From PFL42 sp963789825 (GTDB lineage: Bacteria > Chloroflexota > Anaerolineae > Anaerolineales > E44-bin32): a stretch of DNA of 64,000 bases. Positions 1-10,002 of the stretch are shown here, in pieces; positions within the stretch are counted from its first letter, which is position 1, and every line of letters starts with the position of its first letter. A program made the position numbers and the translations under genes. The stretch is from contig CAWBME010000001.1 of the NCBI GenBank assembly GCA_963789825.1, forward strand, positions 1 through 64,000, written 5' to 3'. Under the pieces are notes generated by a model. It searched no databases, was not told the origin of the DNA, and was given only the letters and a program-made list of their open reading frames with translations.

Positions 1-155
1 TCCAGGTAGTCGATGTACTGCGCAGGGCTGGTGTAGGATTGCAGCGCATCAACGCCGACCAGGTAGTTGGCACGCTCGTCCGTGGACATGCCGTAGTTGT
101 CGGCCAGGACAAGGCCCACTGCCAGCAGGATGACCATCAAGCCAAGAAGTGACAC
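1..155 (-). CDS. GT39-like membrane glycosyltransferase, N-terminal fragment (cut by window edge)
   Basis: Only the first ~50 codons are inside the window. They encode one hydrophobic segment followed by a loop reading LADNYGMSTDERANYLVG. That loop is the same first extracytoplasmic loop as in the four other GT39-like copies downstream (for example DDYGMGADEHVN in the intact copy). In this family the acidic D/E pair in that loop is expected to be catalytic, on the outer face of the membrane, with a lipid-linked sugar as donor. No ATG lies at the very front: the frame opens after a stop, and the first good starts are a GTG at 155 or an ATG at 137. The start is therefore uncertain. Family membership is secure by comparison with the neighbouring paralogues; the acceptor substrate is unknown. 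Confidence 0.7.
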   Translation of the reverse strand, partial: MSLLGLMVILLAVGLVLADNYGMSTDERANYLVGVDALQSYTSPAQYIDYL

Positions 156-159
156 CGTC

Positions 160-618
160 TTCGTTTCGAACGCGTTTTCGACTCTTCGAATGGGATTTCA
201 TCGCCGGCCATTCATTGGGACTGCCGGATCACGTAGTGGATTATGCACCCGAAGAAGCGATACGGAATCATCACTCGTTGTCTACATTCCTTGTGCAACC
301 AGACGGGCATCCACTTCAGGAATGCATCCGCGCCGCAAGGCAGGTGTTCGTTGGGATGCAACGACCTCGTGACCCCAAGTCCGGGCGGGCGCCCAAGGAT
401 CGTGGCGAGTGGGATTGCGGCCTATGGCTCACATGTACGGGATTCGCGTGAGCATGCGGAAGAGGGTCTTGACTCACCAGAGGGCCACATCGCCCAGATC
501 GTTGTGCCACAAGGAAGTATCATGAGATGCGTCTCGGTCGCCCTGATTCCTCCAAGTGCAAGCCCCCGAGGAGTTTATCAGAGTTGGCGCGACCAAAGGC
601 AATTGTTCCGGAGTTCGA
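160..618. other. Intergenic stretch, nothing recognised
   Basis: About 460 bases between the truncated first glycosyltransferase copy and the stop of the second. Short open frames exist on both strands, but none resembles a known protein or continues the neighbouring genes. No convincing promoter, terminator or RNA was seen. Confidence 0.5.
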
Positions 619-2652
619 TCACTGTGGGACGCACTTGATCGGCACTCCCCGCACATCGATGCACTCCGCCGATTGATCTGGACCAAGGCCGTATACCAAT
701 CCCAAGATCGCTGAGCCACGTTTCACTGCGAACAACTTCGTAAGCTCAGCATTCGGCGGCGAAGACATGAGCCCCCAGGAACACGCGAGATAGTAGTCTG
801 GCACCCTTCTGTTCGATTTCGGCCTTACCGCGATGCCCGGACGCGCAGACTTGCCGGCGATCCACCCGGGCCCCCACGAGACCACAAGAGCATTGTCCCC
901 TGCATGCTCGTTAACATACTCCATAGACTCCTTGAGACTTGTGCACCAATAGTCCATCTCGAAGTTGCCCTGGGCTCCCCGAGCTCCGCCAGCAAAGGCG
1001 TTGAAGTAGGCATACTCGTAGGGATGCATGATCCAAATGCCCAATAGCCCAGGGAGGATGGCCAGAGCGATCAGGGCCGTGCGCAATGCGCCGGATCGAG
1101 TTATTCTCGAGAACCCTCGCAAGACCCATTCCGCTGATCAGGAGAACAGCGGGAAGCACAAAGAGCATCTGTCGCAAGCCATCGTAGATCACCATATGCA
1201 GGGAAATGAGCGCCAACATGGGCACCCCCAGCCAGGCAAGCAAGATAACGTAGTAGTAAGAGGACGGATGACGCCTCCATAAACGCGTTGCCATGGCAGC
1301 CAACCCAACGAAGAACAGAATTGCCGCCGGCTCCGTTAGCTGCACACCAGCGAGAGTCGGGAAGTAGTCCCAGGGCAGGTTGTCGGCGCCGATCTGGACA
1401 CCTCGGAAGAGTACCGGCTGGGTTCCGAAGTCCACTGTGTAGCTCACGGTCTCTCGAATACTCTTCCATGGATCCTGCCACAAGTAGGGCCACGTGACAT
1501 ACGTTGCCACCGCAGCGGACAGCCAGTAGGGAACAAGCAGGAGCAGGTCTCGCCCACGCATTCGAAGAACCCAATAGCTAGACCACAAGCGCGCCAGCAA
1601 AAACACCGATCGACCGGATCGAGATAGTGAATCCGAGGAGACTGCCTTCGAGGATGAGAATCGAGGCAAGGTGCTTCGGGGAGGTTCCGCCCGAACTCAA
1701 GGCGTTTGGCAGGGTCCGCTGCGCAAGAACAAGGCCGACCGTCGCAAGCCCCACGAGCAGGAGGACCCTCCCCAGCCAGTACCCCCACGTCAGCTTGAAC
1801 TCGTAGGCCGCCAGGGGCCTGTAGGGCTCCTGGGCCACCAGCTTGAAGACCTCATTGACCGGAGACCAAGCTTCACCGTTGTACGCTCGCCCAAGGATCG
1901 AAAGTACTAGCGATAGCGCCTTTCCGGCCCAGAACAGGTCCAGGAATGCAACAACACCCAGGGCAACAGTGCCCAGCAGGGCGAGCCTGGCCGGCCCCGA
2001 TGCCGCGCCCCAATCTCGCTTTGCCATCTGCCAACTGTTTCCAGGGGCTGGGGATTCCCTGCTTTGGCGATGAGACCTATCGCGCCAACGCCAATCCACG
2101 AGTTCGATTCCAGAAGTCACACTTGCCAAGAAGAAGGCCAGGAATGGCATATCCTTCTGGTTTATGAATGCGTGGCCAAAGAGCAGAGGCTGTGTCGCAA
2201 ACAAGGTCGGCCGCGAGCCATGCCATCCCTTGCGGGAGCACCTTCCTTGCAAGCATATACACGCAGCCAATTGCGAGCAGGAACGTGATGTAGTTCGTGA
2301 AGTGTCTTGCTGCGGGGCCGCCCCAGCCAGGGAACCAACCTGCCAGTGTGCTCCCAAAGGCCCGGTAGGCCATGAAATAGGACGGCCCATGATGCACCAG
2401 GGTCTCTCTTCCGCCTTCCAAGTAGGAGAGGTACCCCTGCGGGCTCAGGTACGCGCCAAGAGCATCCTTTCCCACCCTCCAATTGTCGCGATCATCCCAG
2501 CTGCTCCCGTAGTCGTCGGCCAGCGCAAACCCAACGCCCAGGCCCAGCAGGAGGGCCAGCGTTGCCAGAGCAAGGCTGGAGCGTTGGTGGATCACACGGG
2601 CGAACGCGGATCTCATGGGAACGCTACTCACCGGCTGCCCGTCCCGAGACAT
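619..2652 (-). pseudogene. GT39-like membrane glycosyltransferase, copy 2, frame-broken
   Basis: A full-length paralogue of the intact copy at 10003-11955 can be traced from MSRD at 2652 to the stop at 619, but it changes frame about three times (near 2200, 1590 and 1115). Ordered landmarks are the first loop DDYGSSWDDRDNW, the loop LVHHGPSYFMAY, the conserved LFATQPLLFGHAFINQKD, the segment TWPYLWQDP and LHMVIYDGLRQMLF. The C-terminal soluble part follows, with HPYEYAYFN, DYWCTS and RGSAILGLVY. The start is supported by copy 3, which also begins MSRD. In the family it would be an integral membrane transferase using polyprenyl-linked sugars. The breaks could be real decay or assembly indels; nearly every residue block around them is conserved, which favours recent or artefactual breaks. 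Confidence 0.75.
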
Positions 2653-2951
2653 ACCATCCCGACGGGCTTCGCCGACACGAAACTCTATCGGGAAGTCTAT
2701 CAGGCTTCCCCTTGCAGAGCAGTCGAACTTCCGGCCATCCCCGTCGAGCCAGAATGTCAGCCGAGGCCTGCCGGGGAACCTGGTGAGGCCACTCTCGCCT
2801 TTGCTGGCGCCGACGATGGTATCGGTAGGGCCTCGGGGCTGACTTCTGGCCGTGGTCCCTTGCCGCCGATATCCTCCACCAACTCGAGCCCCGTGAAGCG
2901 CAGCCCGTCTCAGCAGGATCTTCACCCGCTGGGCAAAACCACCTCTATGCT
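2653..2951. other. Short region between glycosyltransferase copies, possibly decayed coding DNA
   Basis: Minus-strand translation gives protein-like stretches in two frames (for example RPRLTFWLDGDGRKF near 2760 and LRFTGLELVEDIGG near 2880). They cannot be joined into one frame or matched to a family. They read like a worn beta-rich domain, possibly a leftover tail of a membrane glycosyltransferase, but this is a guess. No regulatory signal was identified. Confidence 0.3.
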
Positions 2952-3225
2952 CTACTCCGGTTGGCGTTCATAGACCGAACCGAGGATGGCGGATCCCCTC
3001 CGCACATCGTAGAGCCTGGCGTACTCTTCCGGCCGGGGTGGATTCTCTAACCCCCATGAACAAGCCAGGACGTAGGATGCGGGCCTGGTGGACCCAGACG
3101 GATTTTTGAGATCCGGACGTTGGCACCCAAAGCAGGCCACATGGGTCATTCCAACGCCGAGCGCCCCCCCCGAGACCGCGCCACCGAGCAACCCAGAGCA
3201 ACCACAACTTCGCGGAGTGGGATCA
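2952..3225 (-). pseudogene. Orphan C-terminal remnant of a GT39-like glycosyltransferase
   Basis: The last ~50 codons read RPDLKNPSGSTRPASYV, then LACSWGLENPP and DVRRGSAILGSVY before the stop at 2952. This matches the extreme C terminus of copy 3 (RPDLKVRPGSTKGPDYYL, DVRRGSAILGSVY) and copy 2. A few more residues (EVVVALG, cf. VVVAWG in copy 3) are recognisable upstream in another frame, near 3205. The rest of the gene is absent: immediately upstream is the end of an unrelated membrane protein (stop at 3300). The piece is therefore a deletion or recombination scar of a further paralogue. Confidence 0.7.
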
Positions 3226-3299
3226 ATCCGCCCTACGGCCATGGGAGCGACCCTGTCGGCAGAGGAGAAGGCATGGGCTGGTCAACACCGGCGCCGCTC

Positions 3300-5186
3300 T
3301 CACCACGTCAGTGCTCGTGTCAGCCGGTCGAACAGCTCAGGATTGAGGCCTTCGAACCTCAGTAAATCGCCGCTCAAGGCGAGGAGAAGGGCCATGATAG
3401 CGCTTGCCAAGAATAGAAGTGCAATTACTGCAGGGAGTCCTATCCTGGGCAAGCAACCCACTCGATACCTTTCGACGGCGACCCACGCACCGAGCACTGA
3501 GAGGAAATCGTCACCAAGGGCACGAAGTCCATGAGGAAGCGATTTGCCGCCCAGTAGTCAATTCCTATCGGCAGGAATCCCGCTAACGCCAGGATGAGGA
3601 TCGAACTAGCAAGCGAGCGGATCTGCATTTCCTTGCCTCGGAACGAGAGCCCAGTGTCATGGCCGCTAAGCGTTTCTGGGGTCTTCGATCCACAGATCAC
3701 CCACCATGCGAGAAAGAAAGCGAAAACATGCGCTGGAGCGGTGATGAGCGTCCCACTGACCTTCTCCGTAATGTACTCGCCTGGGTGAACGTTGACGAAT
3801 GGTAGAGGCACGGACTTGACCCCCCACACCGGCTTGATGTACGGGAAGACGGACAGTCTGTCGAAACCACTCACAAGGTAGTTGTAGGTATTTGGGATGA
3901 GGTACCTTGGATCGAACGCGTACTCCATAGAACCTTCTCGCCACGACAGCTGATACCGAAAGCCCCACTCCAGAGGGCTCCTAAAACGATCGAAGTTGTA
4001 CCAACCCAAGAGCCCTGCCCCGATTGCCAAAGGTGTCAACAGACACAAGATGTCGCCGAGAAACAGCCTTTGTGGCTCCTCGTTGAATGAATAGCATCCT
4101 GCCGACCAGGATGACTGCAGCGGCTGTGGGCACTGCAAGGACAGCACGCGACCCAATGGCAAGGACCCAGAACCACCCTGCTAGTCCTAGCCTCCATTAG
4201 GTGTCCCCTCAGAAGCCAGGGAGGGCAGTGCGGCGAACACACCCAGGAGGAAGAAAGCCATGCCGCTCGCGGCCGCTGTCTCGTGAACTGTTGTGGTGTT
4301 TAGCACCCAAAGCACGGGAAGTGAGTAAGCCGCAGCAATCAGCCCAACAAGGAAGAGCCACCTCGGCAGTCGCCCCGCGAATCCCCAACGCCATAGGGTA
4401 GCGAGCATTGCCACTGACACGACCAACAAGATGCCAGAAGCCACGAGAGTGATCTCGGCGTCACTGATTGCAGCTATCGGAGAGAGACTGGCCGCAACGG
4501 CAGCGATCGCTGGCGCCGGCCCGAAGTAGAGGAAGTACTCTCCCTCGAAATACGACGCATCCCAAAGTGTTTGTATCCCCTCGCGCTCCTTCATTGAATA
4601 GGGGTTGTCAAGTTCCAGCAGGCGCGGGTCAGGTTCGACTAGCAGAGACGTCTGGTGCTGAAGGAAGGCCTGGGCAAGCGCATCATAGTACGATGTTGCA
4701 CCCGGGGGACGGCTCCACATTCCAGCGCTAGACACCCATACATAGACCACCATCGTGGTGACAACAACTCCGGAGACCATGACCCAGTGCCAGAGGCCAA
4801 ACGCGCCTACGTCCAGTTGGCCAGATCTTTCTCGACTAGCTTCGGACTCCCCTGCGGTCCAGCGCGACAGCCTAGCCTTCGGCCCGAAGCGTCGGTTGGA
4901 CCAATCCGATAGGGAGGTTCTCCTCTTCAACCAGCTCGAACTCGAATCCGGCAATGAGAGTCGGGAGGCCCAGCCAGCCGAGCCATCGCCGTGCCCCTCG
5001 CTGAAGCAACGTGCGGTGCACAAGCAGCAGTGCCAGCATTCCAAATAGGAGAAGCGCAATCCTCCTGGGCCCCCAGACGGGATTGTTGTCAAATCCGATT
5101 ATGTGCGCCGAGACGGACAAGCCTATGGCCAAGGCGGCAGCCAGCGTGATCAGCCACCTAGGCAACTTGCATACCAATCCTTTCAT
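3300..5186 (-). pseudogene. Large multi-spanning membrane protein, probable glycosyltransferase-like, frame-broken
   Basis: The gene can be followed from MKGLVCKLPRW at 5186 to LFDRLTRALTW with a stop at 3300, with about four frame changes (near 4900, 4195, 4085 and 3470). It has many hydrophobic segments and a loop near 4650-4520 reading EPDPRLLELDNPY, MKEREGIQTLWDASYFEGEYFLYFGPAPA. Later come the WYNFDRFRSPLEWGFRYQ motif and ANRFLMDFVP. This pattern (DxxYFxGxYYxYFGPxPA followed by NxxRFGSPxEFGxxYQL) belongs to a family of bacterial membrane proteins usually annotated as hypothetical or GT-C-like. It is not a close relative of the GT39 copies around it. Function is inferred only from fold-type similarity and from position inside the glycosyltransferase array. 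Confidence 0.6.
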
Positions 5187-5519
5187 GAGGCTGAGGCCTC
5201 AGGGGACTTGCTGCTGTCATTCGATCGACGTCGCACGATTGTGCCTCCGCGGATGCCTCCTGCTAGCCTGGGGCCGAGCTGCAAGTTCGCGAGAGGCCCG
5301 AGCGGTTACCAGCAGCAACCTGTCGCTTTGGCTTGACCTGTTCTGGTCATCAGACCAGTACCATGACCAGCGACATTGTTGGGTCACGCCGGACCTTATC
5401 CCGTCACCAGCTGTCGGAACCCCAGAATGTTGCGTGAACCCCCTTGCGCAGATTGGATCGTAAGCAGCCACATTCGGATACTCGGCAGTCCCACTGCAAG
5501 TAACCCACCAGGGATCTTG
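5187..5519. other. Intergenic stretch, nothing recognised
   Basis: About 330 bases between the start of the broken membrane protein and the stop of GT39 copy 3. Open frames here are short and unlike any family. No clear hairpin or promoter was found. Confidence 0.45.
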
Positions 5520-7457
5520 TCATTCTGAAAGGTCGTTGCGTGCGTAGACCGAGCCCAGGATAGCTGAGCCTCGGCGAACATCATATGCTCTTCTGTAGTC
5601 ATCTTGCGAAGGGGGAGAACTCCAGTCCCCACCAACAAGACAGATAGTAGTCAGGGCCTTTCGTTGAACCCGGGCGAACCTTGAGATCTGGGCGAGCAAA
5701 CTCCCCGGCCGCCCAATACGGTCCCCAGGCAACGACTACAGCCTCATGTGCAGCACGCACATTCACATACTCCATCATTTCGCGATGACTGGTGCACCAG
5801 AAGTCCATGTCGAACTGGCCATCCGCTCCACCCGGGCCGCCAACGAACTCATTGTAGTAGACATATTCGTACGGATGCATACTCCGAATGCTGAGGATCC
5901 CGGGAAGAAGGACCAGGCAAACTAGGCCAATCGCCAGAGGCGCAGTGCGGATTCTTCTCGCAACAAAACCCAGTCCAACACCGCCAATGGCTATGACCGG
6001 GGGTGCGAGAAAGAGCATGTGCCGGATTCCGGCGATTTCCACACCGAGGAGGATGACCACCAATGTCGGCACTCCAAGCCAAAGAGCGAGGGTGACCAGG
6101 ATTGCTGAGCCGTTGGCCTTCCGATAGACCGCCAATACTAAGCTAGGCAGGCCAATCAGGAACAGAACAACGGTTGGGATTGTCAATTGGAGTGCAAACA
6201 ACAGCGGGATGTAGCTCCAAGGGAGATCTGTTGTCATGATGTGGCTGCCACGGAAGAGCACCATGACGACCCCGAACCTAGCAGCAGTATCCGACGCTTC
6301 TCCACAGTCCGCCAAACGGATCCTGCCAAAGGTAGGGCCAGGTCAGGTAGGTTGCGACCGCTGCAGCCGCAAAGTAGGGCAGCCAAAGCCCCAGCTTCCG
6401 CCAACGGATTCGGAGCAGCCAGTACACGATCACGAGCACGCCGGCAAACGCACCGATCGGCCGGATGGAGATCGTGAATCCCAGCAGGAACCCTTGGAGA
6501 ATCATCAGGATGATCATTCGCCGATAGCGAACTGAGATGATCCGAGCCGTTCTCGGTGCCGCCTTGCTCCCCAGCCACACGGCTGCTCCAATGAGCAGCA
6601 GCATGAAGACCATTCTTGCGATCCAGAAGGCCCAGGTGATCTTGAATTGGTACTCCTCAACAGAGGTCTTGAAGGCATCCTCCGCTACAAGCCGGAACGC
6701 GCTCGTGATCGGCCTCCAGGCCTCGCCAGCATATGCCTTTGCCACAACTGAGTGCAGGTAGTCGAGTGTGTTCCCGAGCCAGAAGAAATCAAGGAAGACG
6801 AGCAGCGGTACAAGAACCATCGCTACCAACAACCATTTGAAAGTCCGCGACGCCCCCCGCCAATCCTCCCGGAACGCCTCGCTCAGTCCTTGGGAGGGCT
6901 CAAGTGCTGCGTCGCCCTGCATCTTTGCGCGCAGCCAGTCCACGAACACAATGCCCGCAGTCACGCAAGCCAAGAAGAAGGCCAGGAAGGGCATGTCCTT
7001 CTGATTGATGAAGGCATGGCCGAAGAGCAAGGGCTGGGTGGCGAACAGCGCCGGGACCGACCAGGCGACGTTCCTGGGCAGACATGCGCCGGGCGAGGAC
7101 ATACATGCATCCGATCGCCAGCAGAAAGGTCAGGTAGTTCGTGAAGTGGCGCGCGGCGGCAAGGTCCCAGGAAGGGACTACGGCTTCCAGGCCTGTGGAG
7201 ACGAGCCAGTAGGCCATGAAGTAGGAAGGACCGTGATGAACCAGGGTTTCCCCGCCATTGTGCAGATAGGAGAGGTACCTCTGCTCGCTGAGGAACGTCC
7301 CCAGCGCGTCCCGTCCAGCGCGGAAGTTGTTTCTCTCGTCCCAACTGCTGCCGTAGTCATCTGCCAGCACGAAGCCGATGCCTAGGAGAAGTACAAGGAC
7401 CGCTACAAGCGCCCAGGGGGCCCAGCGCGATGGGCGGCTCTTCCAGTCACGCGACAT
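5520..7457 (-). pseudogene. GT39-like membrane glycosyltransferase, copy 3, frame-broken
   Basis: The gene starts at MSRDWKSRPSRW (7457) and ends at the stop at 5520, with frame changes near 7070, 6290 and 5620. Landmarks in order are the hydrophobic helix and the loop DDYGSSWDERNNF, LVHHGPSYFMAYW, LFATQPLLFGHAFINQKD, LLGFTISIRPIGAFAG and TWPYLWQDPFGG. They are followed by MHPYEYVYYNEF, MDFWCTSHREMMEYVN, RPDLKVRPGS and DVRRGSAILGSVY. It is the closest relative of copy 2. Family role: transfer of a sugar from a polyprenyl-phosphate carrier on the outer face of the membrane. All landmarks of a full-length protein are present, so a single corrected sequence would probably give an intact ~645-residue product. 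Confidence 0.75.
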
Positions 7458-7817
7458 CGAGTTGCCTGACCATCGGAACCGTGGAGGAGGCAGCCCAGAC
7501 CAATGACCCATGGGAGGCATGCCCGCTTCCAGCCGTGCCGGCTTTCGCCACAGGGAGCAGGGGCGTCAGGTAGCTGCCCGCGCCTCGAGCGATCCCCTCG
7601 GAATCGGGGGCGCTTGCCTCAACCGGGGCTGGGGACCGGTTTCCCTCCGACCGCCCGAGCCAGCACAACTGCATGCGTGGCATCCCAAATCCTTTGCATC
7701 CGAGGCGTTTCCTATCCGACGCACATTGCCCCCGAAACCGGAGCACGTGCGGGAGGGCATCCCCGGCATCCACGGTCGTGTGCATTCGATTGATGCCCCG
7801 CATGGCTCGCGGCAGCA
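7458..7817. other. Intergenic stretch, nothing recognised
   Basis: About 360 bases between copies 3 and 4 of the glycosyltransferase. The short open frames have no family resemblance. No RNA gene or obvious terminator was found. Confidence 0.45.
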
Positions 7818-9763
7818 CTATTCGCTTGCTCCTGGGGTGACGTCCACACGACGGAAGATCTCCGCAAACACCGCCGAGTCTCGCCCCACGGTATGGACCT
7901 GCTCCAAGCGCGCGGCCTCGCCCCAATCCTGGCCGAGCCAGCGGTAGCAGGTCACCAGGTAGTCAACGCCGCCAACCTGGCGATCGCCTTCATTGCGCAG
8001 GACCTCCAGATCGCTGCGGGCGAAGGCCATTGCCGGCCGCAGCGGTCCCATCACCATCACCTGGTCGCCGGGAGCGGCGACCTTGTTGACATAGGCCATT
8101 GCCTCGCGGTACGAGGTGCACCAGTAGTCGAGCCCGTACTGACCTTCGGCGCCCAGCCGTGCCGCCCGTAAGCGCGTTGAAGTAGGTGTACTCGTAGGGG
8201 TGCAGGCGGACAATGCCGGCAAGCCCCGGGAGAAGTACGAGCGCCACAAGCAGAACTTGCGCCCAGCGTCGCTTGACGGCCGCCATCAGGCCTTCCAGGC
8301 CAACTCCCGGCGAGCAGGAACATCGGCACCAGCACGAAGTGCAGCTGACGGATGTTGTTATAGGCGCCGAGTCCGAACAGGATCAGGCCAAGCAGCGGAA
8401 CTAGCAGCCAGGTCAACACAACCTCGACCACGGCACGATCGATCGCCTGTCGGCTCCAGCGCCAGGCCGCAAGACCCAGCCCGCCCAGGAACAGCGCCAC
8501 GGCCGGCAGGGTGAGCTCAAGACCCGCCAGCGTCGGGAAGTAGTGCCAGGGGAGCTGATCCGAGAAGATCCACTCCCCTCGATAGGGCGTCATGTGGACT
8601 TCGAAGTCGGCACCGGTCGCCAGACTCTCCCAGAATCGATGGAAGGGCTCGGCCCACAAGAACGGCCAGGTGGCGTAGGTCACTGCACAGGCGGCGAGGG
8701 CGTATGCCCCCAGCAGCCACAGCCCGGTGCGCCCGCGGCGCAGCCAGTAGAGCACAATCAGCAGACCGGCAAACGCGCCAACCTGGCGGATGGAGATGGT
8801 ATAGCCGAGCAATGCCCCAGCCAACACCACCCATGCCACTGATCTGCCAGCACGCACCCTGGCAACGCCGGACGTCGCCCATCGCGCAACCATGGGCGCC
8901 AGTGCAATCCAAGCCAGCACCAGAAGCATCCGAACAATGTCATGCAACCAGGCAAGAGCCACAAGGTACGCCTCGGGGGGCCCTTCTGCCCCAGAGGTCA
9001 ACGCATCGGCGACGGCCTGTAGTGGAAACCAGGCGCCTCCCTTCGCCGCAGCTTCCGCCATCGTGACAAGCCATGCCTCCCGCCAACTCGGCGAGGCCAG
9101 GTTGGCCAGGAGGAGGAGGCCGAACAACAAATAGCCCACCCCGAGCACTCGCTGGGGCGGGGAGGCGCCGCGCCATCCCCGGCGAAGCTCTTTCACGAAG
9201 GACGCTGGAGCAGGTTCGGCGTCCATGCTCCGGGCGATGACCCGGTCGACGGCATGCAGACCGACCGCCACACTAAGCAGGAAGAAGGCCAGGAACGGAG
9301 TGTCCTTCTGGTTGATGAAGGCATGGCCAAACAGCAGGGGCTGGGTGGCGAACAATGCCACAGCCATCCAGGCGATGCGTCGGCTTGTCAGGCGAAGCGC
9401 CAATGCGTAGAAGGCAACCAGGCCGACAAGGAAGCTCAGGTAGTTCACCAGATGGCGGCCGTCGGCGATGTGCCAGGCAGGGTTCAGCAGGACCAGCGCG
9501 CGGGCGAAGAGTGCGAGCAGCATGAAGTACGAGGGGCCGTGATGGGCAAGCGGATCGCCGTGGGAAAGGTAGTCCTGGTAGCGCTGGGGACTGCTGTACG
9601 CCTGCAGCGCGTCAGCGCCGACGGTGTAGTTGCGCTCCTCATCCCACGACATGCCATAGTCATCCCCCAGCCACGCGCCTGCCAGCAGGCCGACCAGCAG
9701 CAAGAGCGCCAACGGCGCCCAGGCAGAGCGAGAGAACGAGGAAGGGAGACGAGAGTTGGACAT
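7818..9763 (-). pseudogene. GT39-like membrane glycosyltransferase, copy 4, two frame breaks near the 3' end
   Basis: The first ~485 codons are open from ATG 9763 (a TTG at 9766 is an alternative). They contain the loop GDDYGMSWDEERNY, HHGPSYFMLL, LFATQPLLFGHAFINQKDT, LLGYTISIRQVGAFAG and TWPFLWAEPFHRF. The frame then changes near 8310 and again near 8165, after which the C-terminal part continues: LHPYEYTYFNALTGG, GLDYWCTSYREAMAYVN, FARSDLEVLRNEG. Both breaks are consistent with one missing or extra base in G/C runs. Base composition is higher in GC than copies 2 and 3 and like the rest of the window. The gene is upstream of copy 3 in the same direction; the 360-base gap argues against tight translational coupling. 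Confidence 0.8.
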
Positions 9764-10002
9764 CAAGCCCTGGCTGGTATCTGCAATGCAGTTCCGCTAT
9801 CGGATGCCGTGCCCATGTCCTCAAACCGGACGGTGCGCTCGCACCTCAGCCGGAATGAGTATATCAACCCCATCACTCTCCGGCAGCCAGCAGGGTCGTG
9901 GGCGGTGCACGCCAGCCGCCGCACTGGCTCTCCCAAGAGGGTCCAGCCTTTCGAGTGTAGCCGAGGTCTGCGATCGAGGCGCGGGGGGTTGGAGCCTGGC
10001 GG

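Noticed and set aside
2653..2925. N-terminal extension of GT39 copy 2
   Set aside because: Copy 3 starts with the same MSRD, so the true start is 2652; the extension has no counterpart in other copies.
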